Position numbers and translations under genes: made by a program. From JACCZX01 sp963801035 (GTDB lineage Bacteria; Pseudomonadota; Gammaproteobacteria; Burkholderiales; Burkholderiaceae_F): a DNA stretch of 64,000 nt. The stretch spans positions 1-64,000 of the forward strand of contig CAWDDF010000004.1 of the NCBI GenBank assembly GCA_963801035.1. The letters are read 5' to 3'. The notes beneath the pieces are model-generated. The model was not told the origin of the DNA, ran no database searches, and saw only the letters and a list, made by a program, of their open reading frames with translations. Numbering within the stretch: position 1 is the first letter of the stretch; each line of letters begins with the position of its first letter. Positions 55,620 to 64,000 of the stretch are shown here, piece after piece.

Positions 55620-57886
55620 ATGTCAAAGAAGGTAGCGATCGGTGTTGGAATTGTCGCTGCGCTGTTGCTGCTCGCCGGCGTCGCCGCGGCTCTGCTGGTC
55701 GATGTCAACAGCTACAAGCCGACGATAGAGCGCAGGGTCACCGAAGCGACCGGCCGCAAGCTCACAATCGATGGCCCGTTGTCGCTGCGGCTCTTTCCCC
55801 GCCTCGGGGTAACACTACCGAAAAGCACGCTGTCAGAGCAAGGCGGTGACCGTGCATTTGCGTCGCTGTCGTCGGCCAGCGCTGCGGTTGCCTGGCTGCC
55901 GCTACTACGCGGCCAGATCGTTATCGATCAAGTCAGTGTCGATGGCTTGCAAGCAACGGTCGAGCGCAAAGCAGACGGCCGTACCAGCATCGACGATCTA
56001 CTGCGCCGCCGACAGGATGCGCCGAAGGCAAAAGGCGACACCTCCGAATCGAAGGCGATCAGCGTTTCAATTCGCGGCATCGTTTTGAACGACGCGAATC
56101 TGACTTTACGTTCTGCCGACGGCAGCACGATCACACTATCGAAGTTGGATCTGGAAGTCGACGACCTCGGCGCCGCCGACTACGAGCCGGTTCAAGTTTC
56201 TGCATCAGTCACGTCGACCAAGCCGGCCGCTGGTTGCCGACCTGACGCTGGCTGCTGAGATGCAGGTGGACGCGGCCAGCAGCCGCTACGGCGTGCGTGA
56301 TCTGGCGGGGTCGGTGAAGGGCACTTTCGACCAGCAGCCGATGGAATTCAGGTTGGCCGCTGCGCGTGCGGCCTGGCAGCCGCTGACCGTCGAAGTTGAA
56401 AAGCTTGTGCTTAGCGGCTCGGGCAAACGCGGATCCGATGCGTTCGAGCTGAAGTTCACGGCGCCGCGATTTTCCGTAAGCGAGTCGCGCGCGACTTCTG
56501 ATCCGGTCGAACTGGTTATGACATCGAAGGGCGCACAGCGTCTCGAACTGCGCGTCACCGGCGAAGGGATTAAAGGGACGGCGGCAGCCTTCGAAGCCAC
56601 GATCGCAGCGACGTTCAAGCGAGATGTCGGTTCGGACCACATCGAAGGAAAGCTGACGAGCCCGTTGCGGGGCAGTCTCGATGCAATGACTTTCGAGTTA
56701 CCGCGCCTGGTCGCCGATGTCGTCTCGACGCACCCGAACTTGCCGCAGAAAACGGTCAAACTGTTGCTCAACGGCAGCGCGTCGATCGATGTCAAGCGCG
56801 AGCTGGTTGCGCTGAAACTCAAGAGCGGACTCGACGACATCAACCTGGCAGGCAGCCTCGATATCAAGGGCTTTAAGCAGCCGCGTATCGCGTTCGATGT
56901 CTCTGCCGATCAACTGGACCTTGATCGCCACTTTCCGCCCGCACCGAAGAGCGTCGGAACTGCTGCCACGTCGCAGAGCAAGAGCCCTCCTGCCGATTCC
57001 GACGGTCGATCTGTCAGCGCTGCGCGAGGTTCACGCCTCGGGCAAGGCACAGATCGGCAAGTTGCGCGTGCGCGGGATCAACGCGAGCGATGTGCGGTTC
57101 ACTCTGCAAGCAAACGACGGCAAGCTCGACGTCGCGCCGCTAACCGCACGAATGTACGACGGCACGGTGAACGCGAAGCTCGCCGCACACGCCGACGGTA
57201 ATCGCATCAGCGGAGCAGGTGCGATGTCCGGCATAGCGCTGAAGCCGTTCGTGGCCGACCTCGGCGGATCTTCGAAGGTCGAGGGCAAGGCCAATTTGAA
57301 GTTCGATCTGTCCACTTCCGGTGCAACCACCGCTGCGCTGAAGAGAAACCTCGACGGTTCGTTGTCGATCGCGGTGCACGACGGCGCGATCCGCGGTATC
57401 GACGTAATCCAGACCATTACGGGCGCGCTCAGTTTCATCACTGCACGAAAGACGCAAACGGGCACGCTCGACGAAGCGAGGCTGACGCGCTTCTCGAGTC
57501 TGACCGCGAGCGCGCAGATCGATAATGGGATCGCGAACAGCAAGGATCTGCAGGCGACTGCTCCGGGACTGAAGATCGCCGGAGCTGGGCGATTGGATCT
57601 CGTCAAAGAGGAGCTCGATTACGTGCTGCGCGCCCAAATGACGGCGAGTCCGCTGGGTGCGGATCGACGCGTCGTCAATGCATTGCTTGGCTACACGGTG
57701 CCAATACAGATCACGGGTCCGCTCGATTCACTGAATTATCGAGTCGAGTGGGCTGCTGTGGCGAGCGACGCGCTGACGCGAGGGGCGCTTGGCGGTGTCG
57801 GTGCGCCGGTGGTCGAAGAAGTCGTCAAGGGAATCGGTGGCCTGTTCGGCGGAAAGAAGAAGAAGGGCGACGGTGCGCAGAAGTAA
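55620..57886 (+). pseudogene. AsmA family protein, two frameshifts
   Basis: About 755 residues in three frames. The start (55620) has a membrane anchor, GVGIVAALLLLAGVAAALLV, and VNSYKPTIERRVTEATGRKL and GPLSLRLFPRLGVTLP, typical of AsmA. Frame breaks near 56225 and near 57000; the last frame holds ASGKAQIGKLRVRGINASDV, GTVNAKLAAHADGNRISGAG, DGSLSIAVHDGAIRGID and a C-terminal LysLys tail. AsmA-like proteins are long periplasmic bridges that help lipid transport or outer-membrane assembly. Confidence 0.85.
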
Positions 57887-57943
57887 CACAAGCTTGCTGA
57901 GGAAGTTTCCCTGCGTTCGGGCGGAAAGAGATCGCTCGAGACC

Positions 57944-57969
57944 GGAAAGCGCTTCACCTTTCGCGACAT
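57944..57969 (+). repeat. Dispersed repeat, copy F (core only)
   Basis: GGAAAGCGCTTCACCTTTCGCGACATAGG contains the 20-base core. The preceding GAATGATC half is missing. The 219 bases between AsmA and the next gene show nothing else. Confidence 0.55.
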
Positions 57970-58105
57970 AGGTGGTTTGCCGCAACACTCGGGCGAGATG
58001 GCTTGCCCTAATAGACATCGCGTAGACCTTTCTCCGTTACCGTAACAACTCTGGCTGAGCCTGACTTAACTGCCTCACACGGTGCGAGCCTGAGCGCGAT
58101 CGAAA

Positions 58106-58777
58106 ATGAACGAAAACAACGTAGCTGCGGAATCGGCCCGCGAGCCGGTACTGAACCCGGTGGACCGCGTGTCGGAAATGCTGTTCGGTCTGTACATGGC
58201 GCTTACCTTCGTTGGCGCAGTGTCGGTAGCAGACTCAGGACGCACGGAAGTGCGGGAGCTGCTCGCTGCTGCACTGGGCTGCAACCTCGCGTGGGGTCTC
58301 GTCGACGCAGTGATGTACCTGGTTCGCACGATCACCGATCGAGGCAGGTCGCTGACGCTGGTCCGCTCGGTGCGAGCTGCCACCGACACTGAAACGGCGC
58401 GAGCACTGATCAAGGGATCTCTGTCAAAGCCGCTCGCGGGCGTGATGACGGACACAGAGATCGAGTCAATTCGTCAGCGGGTTGTGGCGCTGCCCTCCCC
58501 TCCAGAACGACCGAAACTGAAATCCGAGGACCTACTGGCCGCGCTTGCGGTGTTCCTGCTCGTCGTCGCTGCGACCTTTCCCGTCGCCATACCGTTCCTG
58601 ATCATCGACGATATCGGATTGGCCAAGACACTATCGCGCGCAATCGCGCTGGTGATGCTGTTCTTCGGCGGCCTGGCGCTCGGTCGATACGCGGGCTACG
58701 GCAGTTGGAAAACCGGATTGATGATGGCGGGACTCGGCGCGGCGGTCGTCGCGGCCGTGATCGCGCTCGGCGGATGA
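58106..58777 (+). CDS. VIT1/CCC1-like membrane protein
   Basis: A 223-residue protein with about five membrane segments. The N-terminal part NPVDRVSEMLFGLYMALTFVGAVSV, then LAAALGCNLAWGLVDAVMYLV, matches the CCC1/VIT fold that transports Fe2+ or Mn2+ in relatives. A cytosolic loop with TDTEIESIRQRVVALPSPPE follows, then two more helices. The substrate is not known. Confidence 0.75.
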   Translation: MNENNVAAESAREPVLNPVDRVSEMLFGLYMALTFVGAVSVADSGRTEVRELLAAALGCNLAWGLVDAVMYLVRTITDRGRSLTLVRSVRAATDTETARALIKGSLSKPLAGVMTDTEIESIRQRVVALPSPPERPKLKSEDLLAALAVFLLVVAATFPVAIPFLIIDDIGLAKTLSRAIALVMLFFGGLALGRYAGYGSWKTGLMMAGLGAAVVAAVIALGG

Positions 58778-58786
58778 AGCGCCGCG

Positions 58787-59425
58787 TTGCGCGCAATCGC
58801 CGTGCTTGCGGCTATCGCAGCAACGTCGGCACACGCCGACGAGGACAAGCCCAGCGGTCGGCGCGCGTCGGATGCTTCCAAACCGTCGTGGGAATTCGGT
58901 ATCACCGCATATCCGACGTTCGTGCGAGGCGGCGATAACTACACATCTGCGATCGCGGTCGCGGATCGCGGACCGCTTCATCTGGAAGCACGCTACAACT
59001 ACGAATCGCACGGTGCGCGCTCGGCGTTTGTCGGTTGGACGTTTTCCGGCGGTGACAGCATCACGTGGGAGCTGACGCCGCTGCTCGGTGGAGCATGGGG
59101 ATCGGTACATGCGTTCGTGCCAGGGCTGGAGGCGAGCCTCGGCTGGCGACAGTTCGACTTCTACATCGAAGGTGAATACGTTCGCGATAACGCCGAACAC
59201 TCCAGCAGTTACTGGTACGCGTGGACCGAGTTGGGATTTCAACCGGTCGAATGGCTGCGCATCGGAGTCGTCGGTCAACGCACGCGCGCATACGGCGGCG
59301 ATCGCGACATCCAGCGTGGGCCATTCGCACAGCTGACATGGCGTAGCGTCACCATCGGTGGTTACTGGTTCAATCCAGGTTCGAGCGATCAGGTCGTTGT
59401 AACCTCGATCGGCGTGACGTTCTGA
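58787..59425 (+). CDS. Exported beta-barrel-like protein of unknown function
   Basis: About 212 residues, signal peptide (LAAIAATSAHA) and a series of amphipathic strands (WEFGITAYPTFVRGGDNY, HLEARYNYESHG, FYIEGEYVRDNAE), ending in SIGVTF with terminal Phe. The start is odd: only TTG at 58787 lies in frame, while ATG at 58774, which overlaps the previous stop, is in another frame; one base less would join ATG-KRR to the leader. A small indel at the start is likely. Confidence 0.7.
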   Translation: MRAIAVLAAIAATSAHADEDKPSGRRASDASKPSWEFGITAYPTFVRGGDNYTSAIAVADRGPLHLEARYNYESHGARSAFVGWTFSGGDSITWELTPLLGGAWGSVHAFVPGLEASLGWRQFDFYIEGEYVRDNAEHSSSYWYAWTELGFQPVEWLRIGVVGQRTRAYGGDRDIQRGPFAQLTWRSVTIGGYWFNPGSSDQVVVTSIGVTF

Positions 59426-59465
59426 GCGCGATTGGTACTCGGATCGCGACGCAAGCGAGTACGCG

Positions 59466-60011
59466 CTAGGCAGCCGCAAGATCCAGGCGACAGATGCGCA
59501 TGGCGCCGTCGTCAGGATCGGGCGCAACACTGAAACCCAGACGCTGGGCGAGGCGCAACATCGGAGCGTTCATCTTCAGCACAAAGCCCTCCATGGTTTT
59601 CAGGCCTCGCGCTCTCGCCGCATCGATCAGCGCAGTCAACAGCGTAGTGGCAAGACCAACACCCCCGAAGGTCGACTGCACCGTGATCGCGAACTCGCAA
59701 GATGGCGAATCTTTGGCGACGAAAAATACTGCGCTGGCCACGATGTCGGTTCCATCGTCCGCCGGCACGGTGGCGACGATTCCGCTGCCACCTTCCGGAA
59801 ACGAGACAAGCGCCTCGCGCAAGCGCTGCAAGTTCGGCTCACGAACGGAGCGCATGAATCGCATGTAGCGGGCTTCGTCGGGCATTCGCGCAAATGCCTG
59901 CAGAAGCTCCTTCTCGTCCGAAGGAAGGATTGCGCGCAAATGGACTACACGTCCATCACGCAAGGCAACGTCGGCTTCTGAGACGCTCGCGTCCGGCTTC
60001 AGAGTAACCAC
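59466..60011 (-). CDS. GNAT family N-acetyltransferase
   Basis: A 181-residue acetyltransferase. The acetyl-CoA binding motif A is seen as VQSTFGGVGLATTLLTALIDAA, with the later GLKTMEGFVLKMNAPMLRLAQRLGF motif B. The N-terminal VHLRAILPSDEKELLQAFARM resembles the GNAT domain of Pat-type protein acetyltransferases. Its 5-prime end overlaps the phospholipase D gene by 13 bases, so they are in one operon. Confidence 0.88.
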   Translation of the reverse strand: MVTLKPDASVSEADVALRDGRVVHLRAILPSDEKELLQAFARMPDEARYMRFMRSVREPNLQRLREALVSFPEGGSGIVATVPADDGTDIVASAVFFVAKDSPSCEFAITVQSTFGGVGLATTLLTALIDAARARGLKTMEGFVLKMNAPMLRLAQRLGFSVAPDPDDGAMRICRLDLAAA

Positions 60012-61558
60012 TCGATGGGCAGGATCGACATCAAGTCAACGCGGAAACGCCGAAACCAGCGTGTTTCCGGCTCGGTGTCATAGCGCTTTACTTCAGATCC
60101 AATACGTTCGGTCCATTCGAGACTGCGTCCGTCGGCGGCGAGCCGGACTTCATACGCGGCGAACGGCACTACCGTGTCGAAGAATTCAGCGAGCCGTTGC
60201 GCCAGCGTCGGGCTCTCGATCACCAAGCCCATCTCGGTGTTCAGTCGCGCCGAGCGCTGATCGAAGTTGAACGAACCGACAAAGCTGCGGCTGCGGTCAA
60301 CGGCGAAAGTCTTCGCGTGTAAGCCCGACGACGAGCTTGACCCAACACGCGATTTTTCGTCGCGCGAGTCGCGCTCCGCCGTTGGCTTCAGTTCAAAAAG
60401 CTGGACTCCGGCCCGCAGCAAGGCCTCGCGGCGCTTTGCATACCCAGCGTGCACCGCGGCTACGTCGGACGCTGCCAAGGAGTTGGTCAGGATGCGAACC
60501 TTGACACCCCTGCCGGCGGCCGCGACCAACGCGGCTGTGCCGCCGTCACCTGGTACTAGATACGGCGAGATGAGGTCGAACGTCTTCTCCGGCCGACCGA
60601 TTGTGCGCACGAGCTCAGGAAAAAGCAGAATGTCAGTGCGCGCCGTGGTATCGAGTGTCTTGGCCGGATCGTCGCGCACCAGGCGCGTCGTTGCCCACTC
60701 GAATACAAGCCGGCGCTCAAGCGCGTCTTGAACGATCGTTGTTGTCCGCAACGCCTCGAGGTACGCGACAGCTTCCGGCTCCGACCTGGTCGACTTGAAT
60801 TTTTCGTCGAGCGACGCGGTGTCGTCCGGCCCCTGTGCACCCACGAGGCTCGCTGCGGGATAAGCGGACGGACTATTCCAGTACAGATCGAACTGGTTTG
60901 AGATATCGCGTACTGCCGGGCCGATGGCGATCACGTCGAGATCGATGAAGGCGACACCCTCGCCCGCTTCGAAATACTCATTGCCGATGTTGCGTCCACC
61001 GATGATGCTCACCTGGTTGTCGGCGGTGAACGACTTGTTGTGCATGCGTTTATTCACGCGCGCAAAATCGGTGACGAAGTTGAGCACGCGCACGCCACGC
61101 CGTGCGACCGGGTTGTAGAGGCGAACTTCCACGTTCGGATGCGCGTCGAGCACCGCGATGGTGGGATCGAGCCCGCCGGTATTGATGTCATCGAGCAGCA
61201 GGCGCACCCGCACTCCTCGCTCTGCCGCCTTCAACAGTTCCTCGAAAAGCAGATAACCGACGCGATCCCCGTGCCAGATGTAGTACTGCACATCGAGCGA
61301 TTTTTCCGCGTGTGCGGCCAGAAGGGCGCGGGCAGCGAACGCATCGCGTGCCTTGGACAGCGGATAAATGCCACTCTTGCCGGGATTGGCCGCAACACCT
61401 GCTGCGACTGCGCGACCGAGGCGAGTCTCAGCTGTATCTGTCAACGCGGTTGTACTGATTCGGCCCTCCAGCGGTGGCAGTGTCGCGCACGATGTGGTCA
61501 AGGCGGCAAGTGCGATGACAGCGAACGCATGGAAATGCGGCTCATTTTGAACCTTCAC
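59999..61558 (-). CDS. Phospholipase D family lipoprotein (cardiolipin-synthase-like)
   Basis: About 519 residues from a GTG at 61558 (the frame is open to 61612). A lipobox (LAALTTSCATLP) precedes two HKD motifs, HNKSFTADNQVSIIGGRN and HAKTFAVDRSRSFVGSFN, the hallmark of the phospholipase D superfamily. Close to ClsC-type or YmdC-like enzymes; phospholipid transfer or synthesis at the envelope is plausible. Confidence 0.88.
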   Translation of the reverse strand: MKVQNEPHFHAFAVIALAALTTSCATLPPLEGRISTTALTDTAETRLGRAVAAGVAANPGKSGIYPLSKARDAFAARALLAAHAEKSLDVQYYIWHGDRVGYLLFEELLKAAERGVRVRLLLDDINTGGLDPTIAVLDAHPNVEVRLYNPVARRGVRVLNFVTDFARVNKRMHNKSFTADNQVSIIGGRNIGNEYFEAGEGVAFIDLDVIAIGPAVRDISNQFDLYWNSPSAYPAASLVGAQGPDDTASLDEKFKSTRSEPEAVAYLEALRTTTIVQDALERRLVFEWATTRLVRDDPAKTLDTTARTDILLFPELVRTIGRPEKTFDLISPYLVPGDGGTAALVAAAGRGVKVRILTNSLAASDVAAVHAGYAKRREALLRAGVQLFELKPTAERDSRDEKSRVGSSSSSGLHAKTFAVDRSRSFVGSFNFDQRSARLNTEMGLVIESPTLAQRLAEFFDTVVPFAAYEVRLAADGRSLEWTERIGSEVKRYDTEPETRWFRRFRVDLMSILPIEWLL

Positions 61559-61796
61559 TGTTGCGACGACGGATGTCTGCGCGGCTCGAGCAGATACTGA
61601 TGGACATGGCACGGCAGAGCAGCAGTTTGATCGCCATCCACGTCGGCCGCGTCACCCGCATCCTTCCCCCCAGACGAAGGGGGGGTACAGCGGTGCCACA
61701 AAACAGAGAATCTCGCCGAGTCAGGGCCCGCTTGAACGCGGCCCGCTTCGTTTGGCATGCAATGTGTCGAGCGACAACAAAGCAATGGGAGATCTC

Positions 61797-63509
61797 GTGA
61801 GTACATACCATCGAGGCGCGCAAGGGCCGGCGCTGACGAAACGTCGTATCGCCACATCGGTAGCTGCTGCGCTGGCAGCGACATTCGCTGCCGGAGGCGC
61901 ACTAGCTTTTGAAATCGATACCGGCAACCCGGATCTGACAATCCGCTGGGATAACACCGTACGCTTCAACCTCGGCGTGCGCGTCGAGAGCCGCGACGAC
62001 AAGATCGGCAATTCGGCGCTATCCGACGAAGGAACGTACAGCTTCGATAGCGGCGACCTTGTCGCAGCTCGCTTCGACTTGCTGTCGGAGCTCGACGTTG
62101 TGTTCCGCAAGCGGCACGGCTTGCGCCTCAGCGCGGCTGGTTGGTACGACGCCGCCTATGACGGCACGAGCCACAGCAATCCAAACCTGCCGTTTCGCAA
62201 CATCCCGAGCTACGTCAATAATCAATACAGTGACTACACGAAGCGCTTCTACCGGGGCCCTTCGGGCGAGATCCTGGACGCATTCGTTTTCAGTGGATTC
62301 GATGTCGGCCCCGTGCCGGCCGCCGTCAAGGCCGGCCGCCATTCGCTGTACTGGGGTGAATCGCTGTTCCTGAACGGCAACCTGAACGGGATCGCGTATG
62401 CGCAGAACCCGCTCGATCTACAAAAAGGATTCGCGACGCCGGGCGTTGAGGCCAAGGAGTTGTTCCGACCGCTGAACCAGTTGTCGGGGCAGGCGCAGGT
62501 CACCGATGAGTTGTCGATTGCAGCGCAGTATTTGCTCGAGTGGGAATCGTTCCGCTATCCCGAGGGCGGCACGTATCTCGGTCCGGTGGACTTCGCATTC
62601 AACGGCCCGAACCGCCAGTTCCTGCCTCAGCCTGGACTCGGTTTCGCGCAACGCGGAAACCCGGTCGAGCCTGATCAAAGCGGCGAGTGGGGTCTGTCAG
62701 CGCGCTGGAGTCCCCAATGGCTCGACGGTACGGTGGGCCTTTACTACCGCAACTTCGCCGACAAGCTGCCGCAGACTTTTCTGACGCAGGTCGCGCCCGC
62801 GAATAACAGCCGCTATAACCTGATCTACGCGGATAACATCGATCTGTGGGGTATCAGCTTCGCGAAGAACGTCTACGGCGTCAGCGTCGGAGCCGAGTTG
62901 TCTTACCGCCAGAACACGCCGCTGAACAGCCAGCTGCTCGGTGTCTCACCGGGGCTGCCGAACGAAGGCGAGACCAAAGGGCCGCGCGGCAACACGTTGC
63001 ACGGGCTCGTCAACGGCCTCGGTCTGATTTCGCGCACGCCGGTGTTCGACACCGCGACTTACGCTGCCGAGTTGGTGTGGGCCCATTGGACCAGCGTCAA
63101 CAGCGGCGCGAATTTGTTCGCGGCAGAGGGCTTTGCGCCTTGCAAAGCGCCCTTTGTCCCTCGCGACAAATCGGATGGCTGCACAACGAAGGACTACGTG
63201 GGCATCGGCCTGGCGTTCACGCCGACGTGGTTCCAGGTGTTCCCCGGCGTCGATCTGTCGGCTCCGGTCACCTACTCGCGTGGCTTGAGTGGTAACGCGC
63301 CGACCATCTTCGGCGGCAACCAAGACAACGGCAGCTACAGCATCGGTGTGGCGGCCGACATCTTTCAAAAGTATCGCGTCGATCTGAAGTACATCGATTA
63401 CTACGGCAAATATAAAGACAACGGCACCGCGTGGACCACCGTGAACGGCTTCACGACGCTGCTGGAAGACCGCGGCTTCATCAGCCTGACACTCAAGGCC
63501 ACTTTCTAG
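61797..63509 (+). CDS. DUF1302 domain outer-membrane protein
   Basis: About 570 residues from a GTG at 61797 with GGGAGA 5 bases upstream (an ATG at 61785 is also possible). Signal peptide (VAAALAATFAAGGALA), then FEIDTGNPDLTIRWDNTVRF, GRHSLYWGESLFLNGN, and LYYRNFADKLPQTF, characteristic of DUF1302. It ends with GFISLTLKATF. The family is co-encoded with DUF1329 and thought to act in export of hydrophobic compounds. Upstream at 61666-61685 a C-run/G-run hairpin may affect expression. Confidence 0.92.
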   Translation: MSTYHRGAQGPALTKRRIATSVAAALAATFAAGGALAFEIDTGNPDLTIRWDNTVRFNLGVRVESRDDKIGNSALSDEGTYSFDSGDLVAARFDLLSELDVVFRKRHGLRLSAAGWYDAAYDGTSHSNPNLPFRNIPSYVNNQYSDYTKRFYRGPSGEILDAFVFSGFDVGPVPAAVKAGRHSLYWGESLFLNGNLNGIAYAQNPLDLQKGFATPGVEAKELFRPLNQLSGQAQVTDELSIAAQYLLEWESFRYPEGGTYLGPVDFAFNGPNRQFLPQPGLGFAQRGNPVEPDQSGEWGLSARWSPQWLDGTVGLYYRNFADKLPQTFLTQVAPANNSRYNLIYADNIDLWGISFAKNVYGVSVGAELSYRQNTPLNSQLLGVSPGLPNEGETKGPRGNTLHGLVNGLGLISRTPVFDTATYAAELVWAHWTSVNSGANLFAAEGFAPCKAPFVPRDKSDGCTTKDYVGIGLAFTPTWFQVFPGVDLSAPVTYSRGLSGNAPTIFGGNQDNGSYSIGVAADIFQKYRVDLKYIDYYGKYKDNGTAWTTVNGFTTLLEDRGFISLTLKATF

Positions 63510-63512
63510 GAC

Positions 63513-64000
63513 ATGACAATGAAACTCTCCCGCAAACTTCTGATCACCGCGCTGGCCGCGACGTTCGCCGCCAATGCGCACTCCGCGGTCACGCCCGACG
63601 AAGCCAAAGCGCTGGGCACGAACCTCACGCAGATCGGCGCCGAAAAAGCCGGCAACAAGGACGGCACGATCCCCGAATACAAAGGCGGAAACACAACCGC
63701 ACCGGCCGGCTTCAAGGCAGGTTCCGGCGTGCGACCCGATCCGTTCGCCGGCGAGAAGCCTCGGCTGGTGATCGACGGCAAGAACATGAGCCAGCATGCC
63801 GACAAGCTGACCGATGGCACCAAGGCGCTGCTGCAGAAGTTTCCGACGTTCCGCGTCGATGTCTATCCGACGCACCGGACCGTAGCGTTTCCTAAATTCG
63901 TCGGCGACAACACAGTCAAGAATGCTGTACGCGCAAAGACGACCAATGAAGGGCGCTCGCTCGAAGGAGCGCACGCCGGCTTTCCATTCCCGATGCCGAA
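63513..64000 (+). CDS. DUF1329 domain protein, N-terminal part
   Basis: The first 162 residues of a DUF1329 protein: signal peptide (LLITALAATFAANAHS), VTPDEAKALGTNLTQIGAEKAGNKDG, IPEYKGGNT and RVDVYPTHRTVAFPKFV. It follows the DUF1302 gene by 3 bases and runs off the window. Both are usually an operon. A later ATG at 63519 is possible. Confidence 0.93.
   Translation, partial: MTMKLSRKLLITALAATFAANAHSAVTPDEAKALGTNLTQIGAEKAGNKDGTIPEYKGGNTTAPAGFKAGSGVRPDPFAGEKPRLVIDGKNMSQHADKLTDGTKALLQKFPTFRVDVYPTHRTVAFPKFVGDNTVKNAVRAKTTNEGRSLEGAHAGFPFPMP

Overview
The window reads as a GC-rich betaproteobacterial chromosome, most likely of the order Burkholderiales. The reason is the conserved run torF-glnK-amtB, gshA-gshB, then mannose-type EIIA-HPr-EI on the minus strand, together with ubiK, yifB/comM, a cyanide-insensitive type bd oxidase and a DUF1302/DUF1329 pair. 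I see no rRNA, tRNA, CRISPR array, phage module or transposase gene. All functional calls come from reading the sequence and from memory of the families; no searches were run.

Layout. 0-7.6 kb (plus strand): thiolase C-terminus, LysE-type exporter, SDR, RidA-like protein, small membrane protein, acyl-CoA dehydrogenase, methyltransferase, DsbA-type isomerase and the bd oxidase operon cioA-cioB with a 40-residue DUF2474 subunit. 7.6-16.7 kb (minus strand): a phosphotransfer chain without a sugar permease, glutathione synthesis, a transglutaminase-like protein, and an ammonium module behind a sigma-54/NtrC-type control region. 16.9-19.9 kb: ubiK, a membrane-anchored protein and yifB. All these genes look intact.

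20-58 kb is an accessory, envelope-dominated region. It holds patatin phospholipases, several lipoproteins, SHOCT lipoproteins, a DUF3604/PPIase/three-HupE cluster, a DUF2092 plus Gln/Ser-rich protein cluster, outer-membrane beta barrels, a Ca2+/H+ antiporter, aquaporin Z, an ion channel, a DUF2955/HlyD/NodT efflux operon, an AI-2E family protein, a three-lipoprotein cassette with two LssY_C-type proteins, and AsmA. Two features set it apart. First, about twenty reading-frame breaks, several at short C or G runs, against none found in the first 20 kb. Second, a dispersed repeat (core GCTTCACCTTTCGCGACAC) occurs at six places, all in the same orientation; two near-identical copies of about 108 bp flank the three-lipoprotein cassette like direct repeats. 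Several genes are truncated or reduced to remnants. Either the region is decaying accessory DNA or the read carries many homopolymer indels; both may be true.

58-64 kb returns to mostly intact genes: a VIT/CCC1-like membrane protein, a beta-barrel protein, a GNAT acetyltransferase, a phospholipase D family lipoprotein and the DUF1302/DUF1329 pair, the last gene running off the right end.
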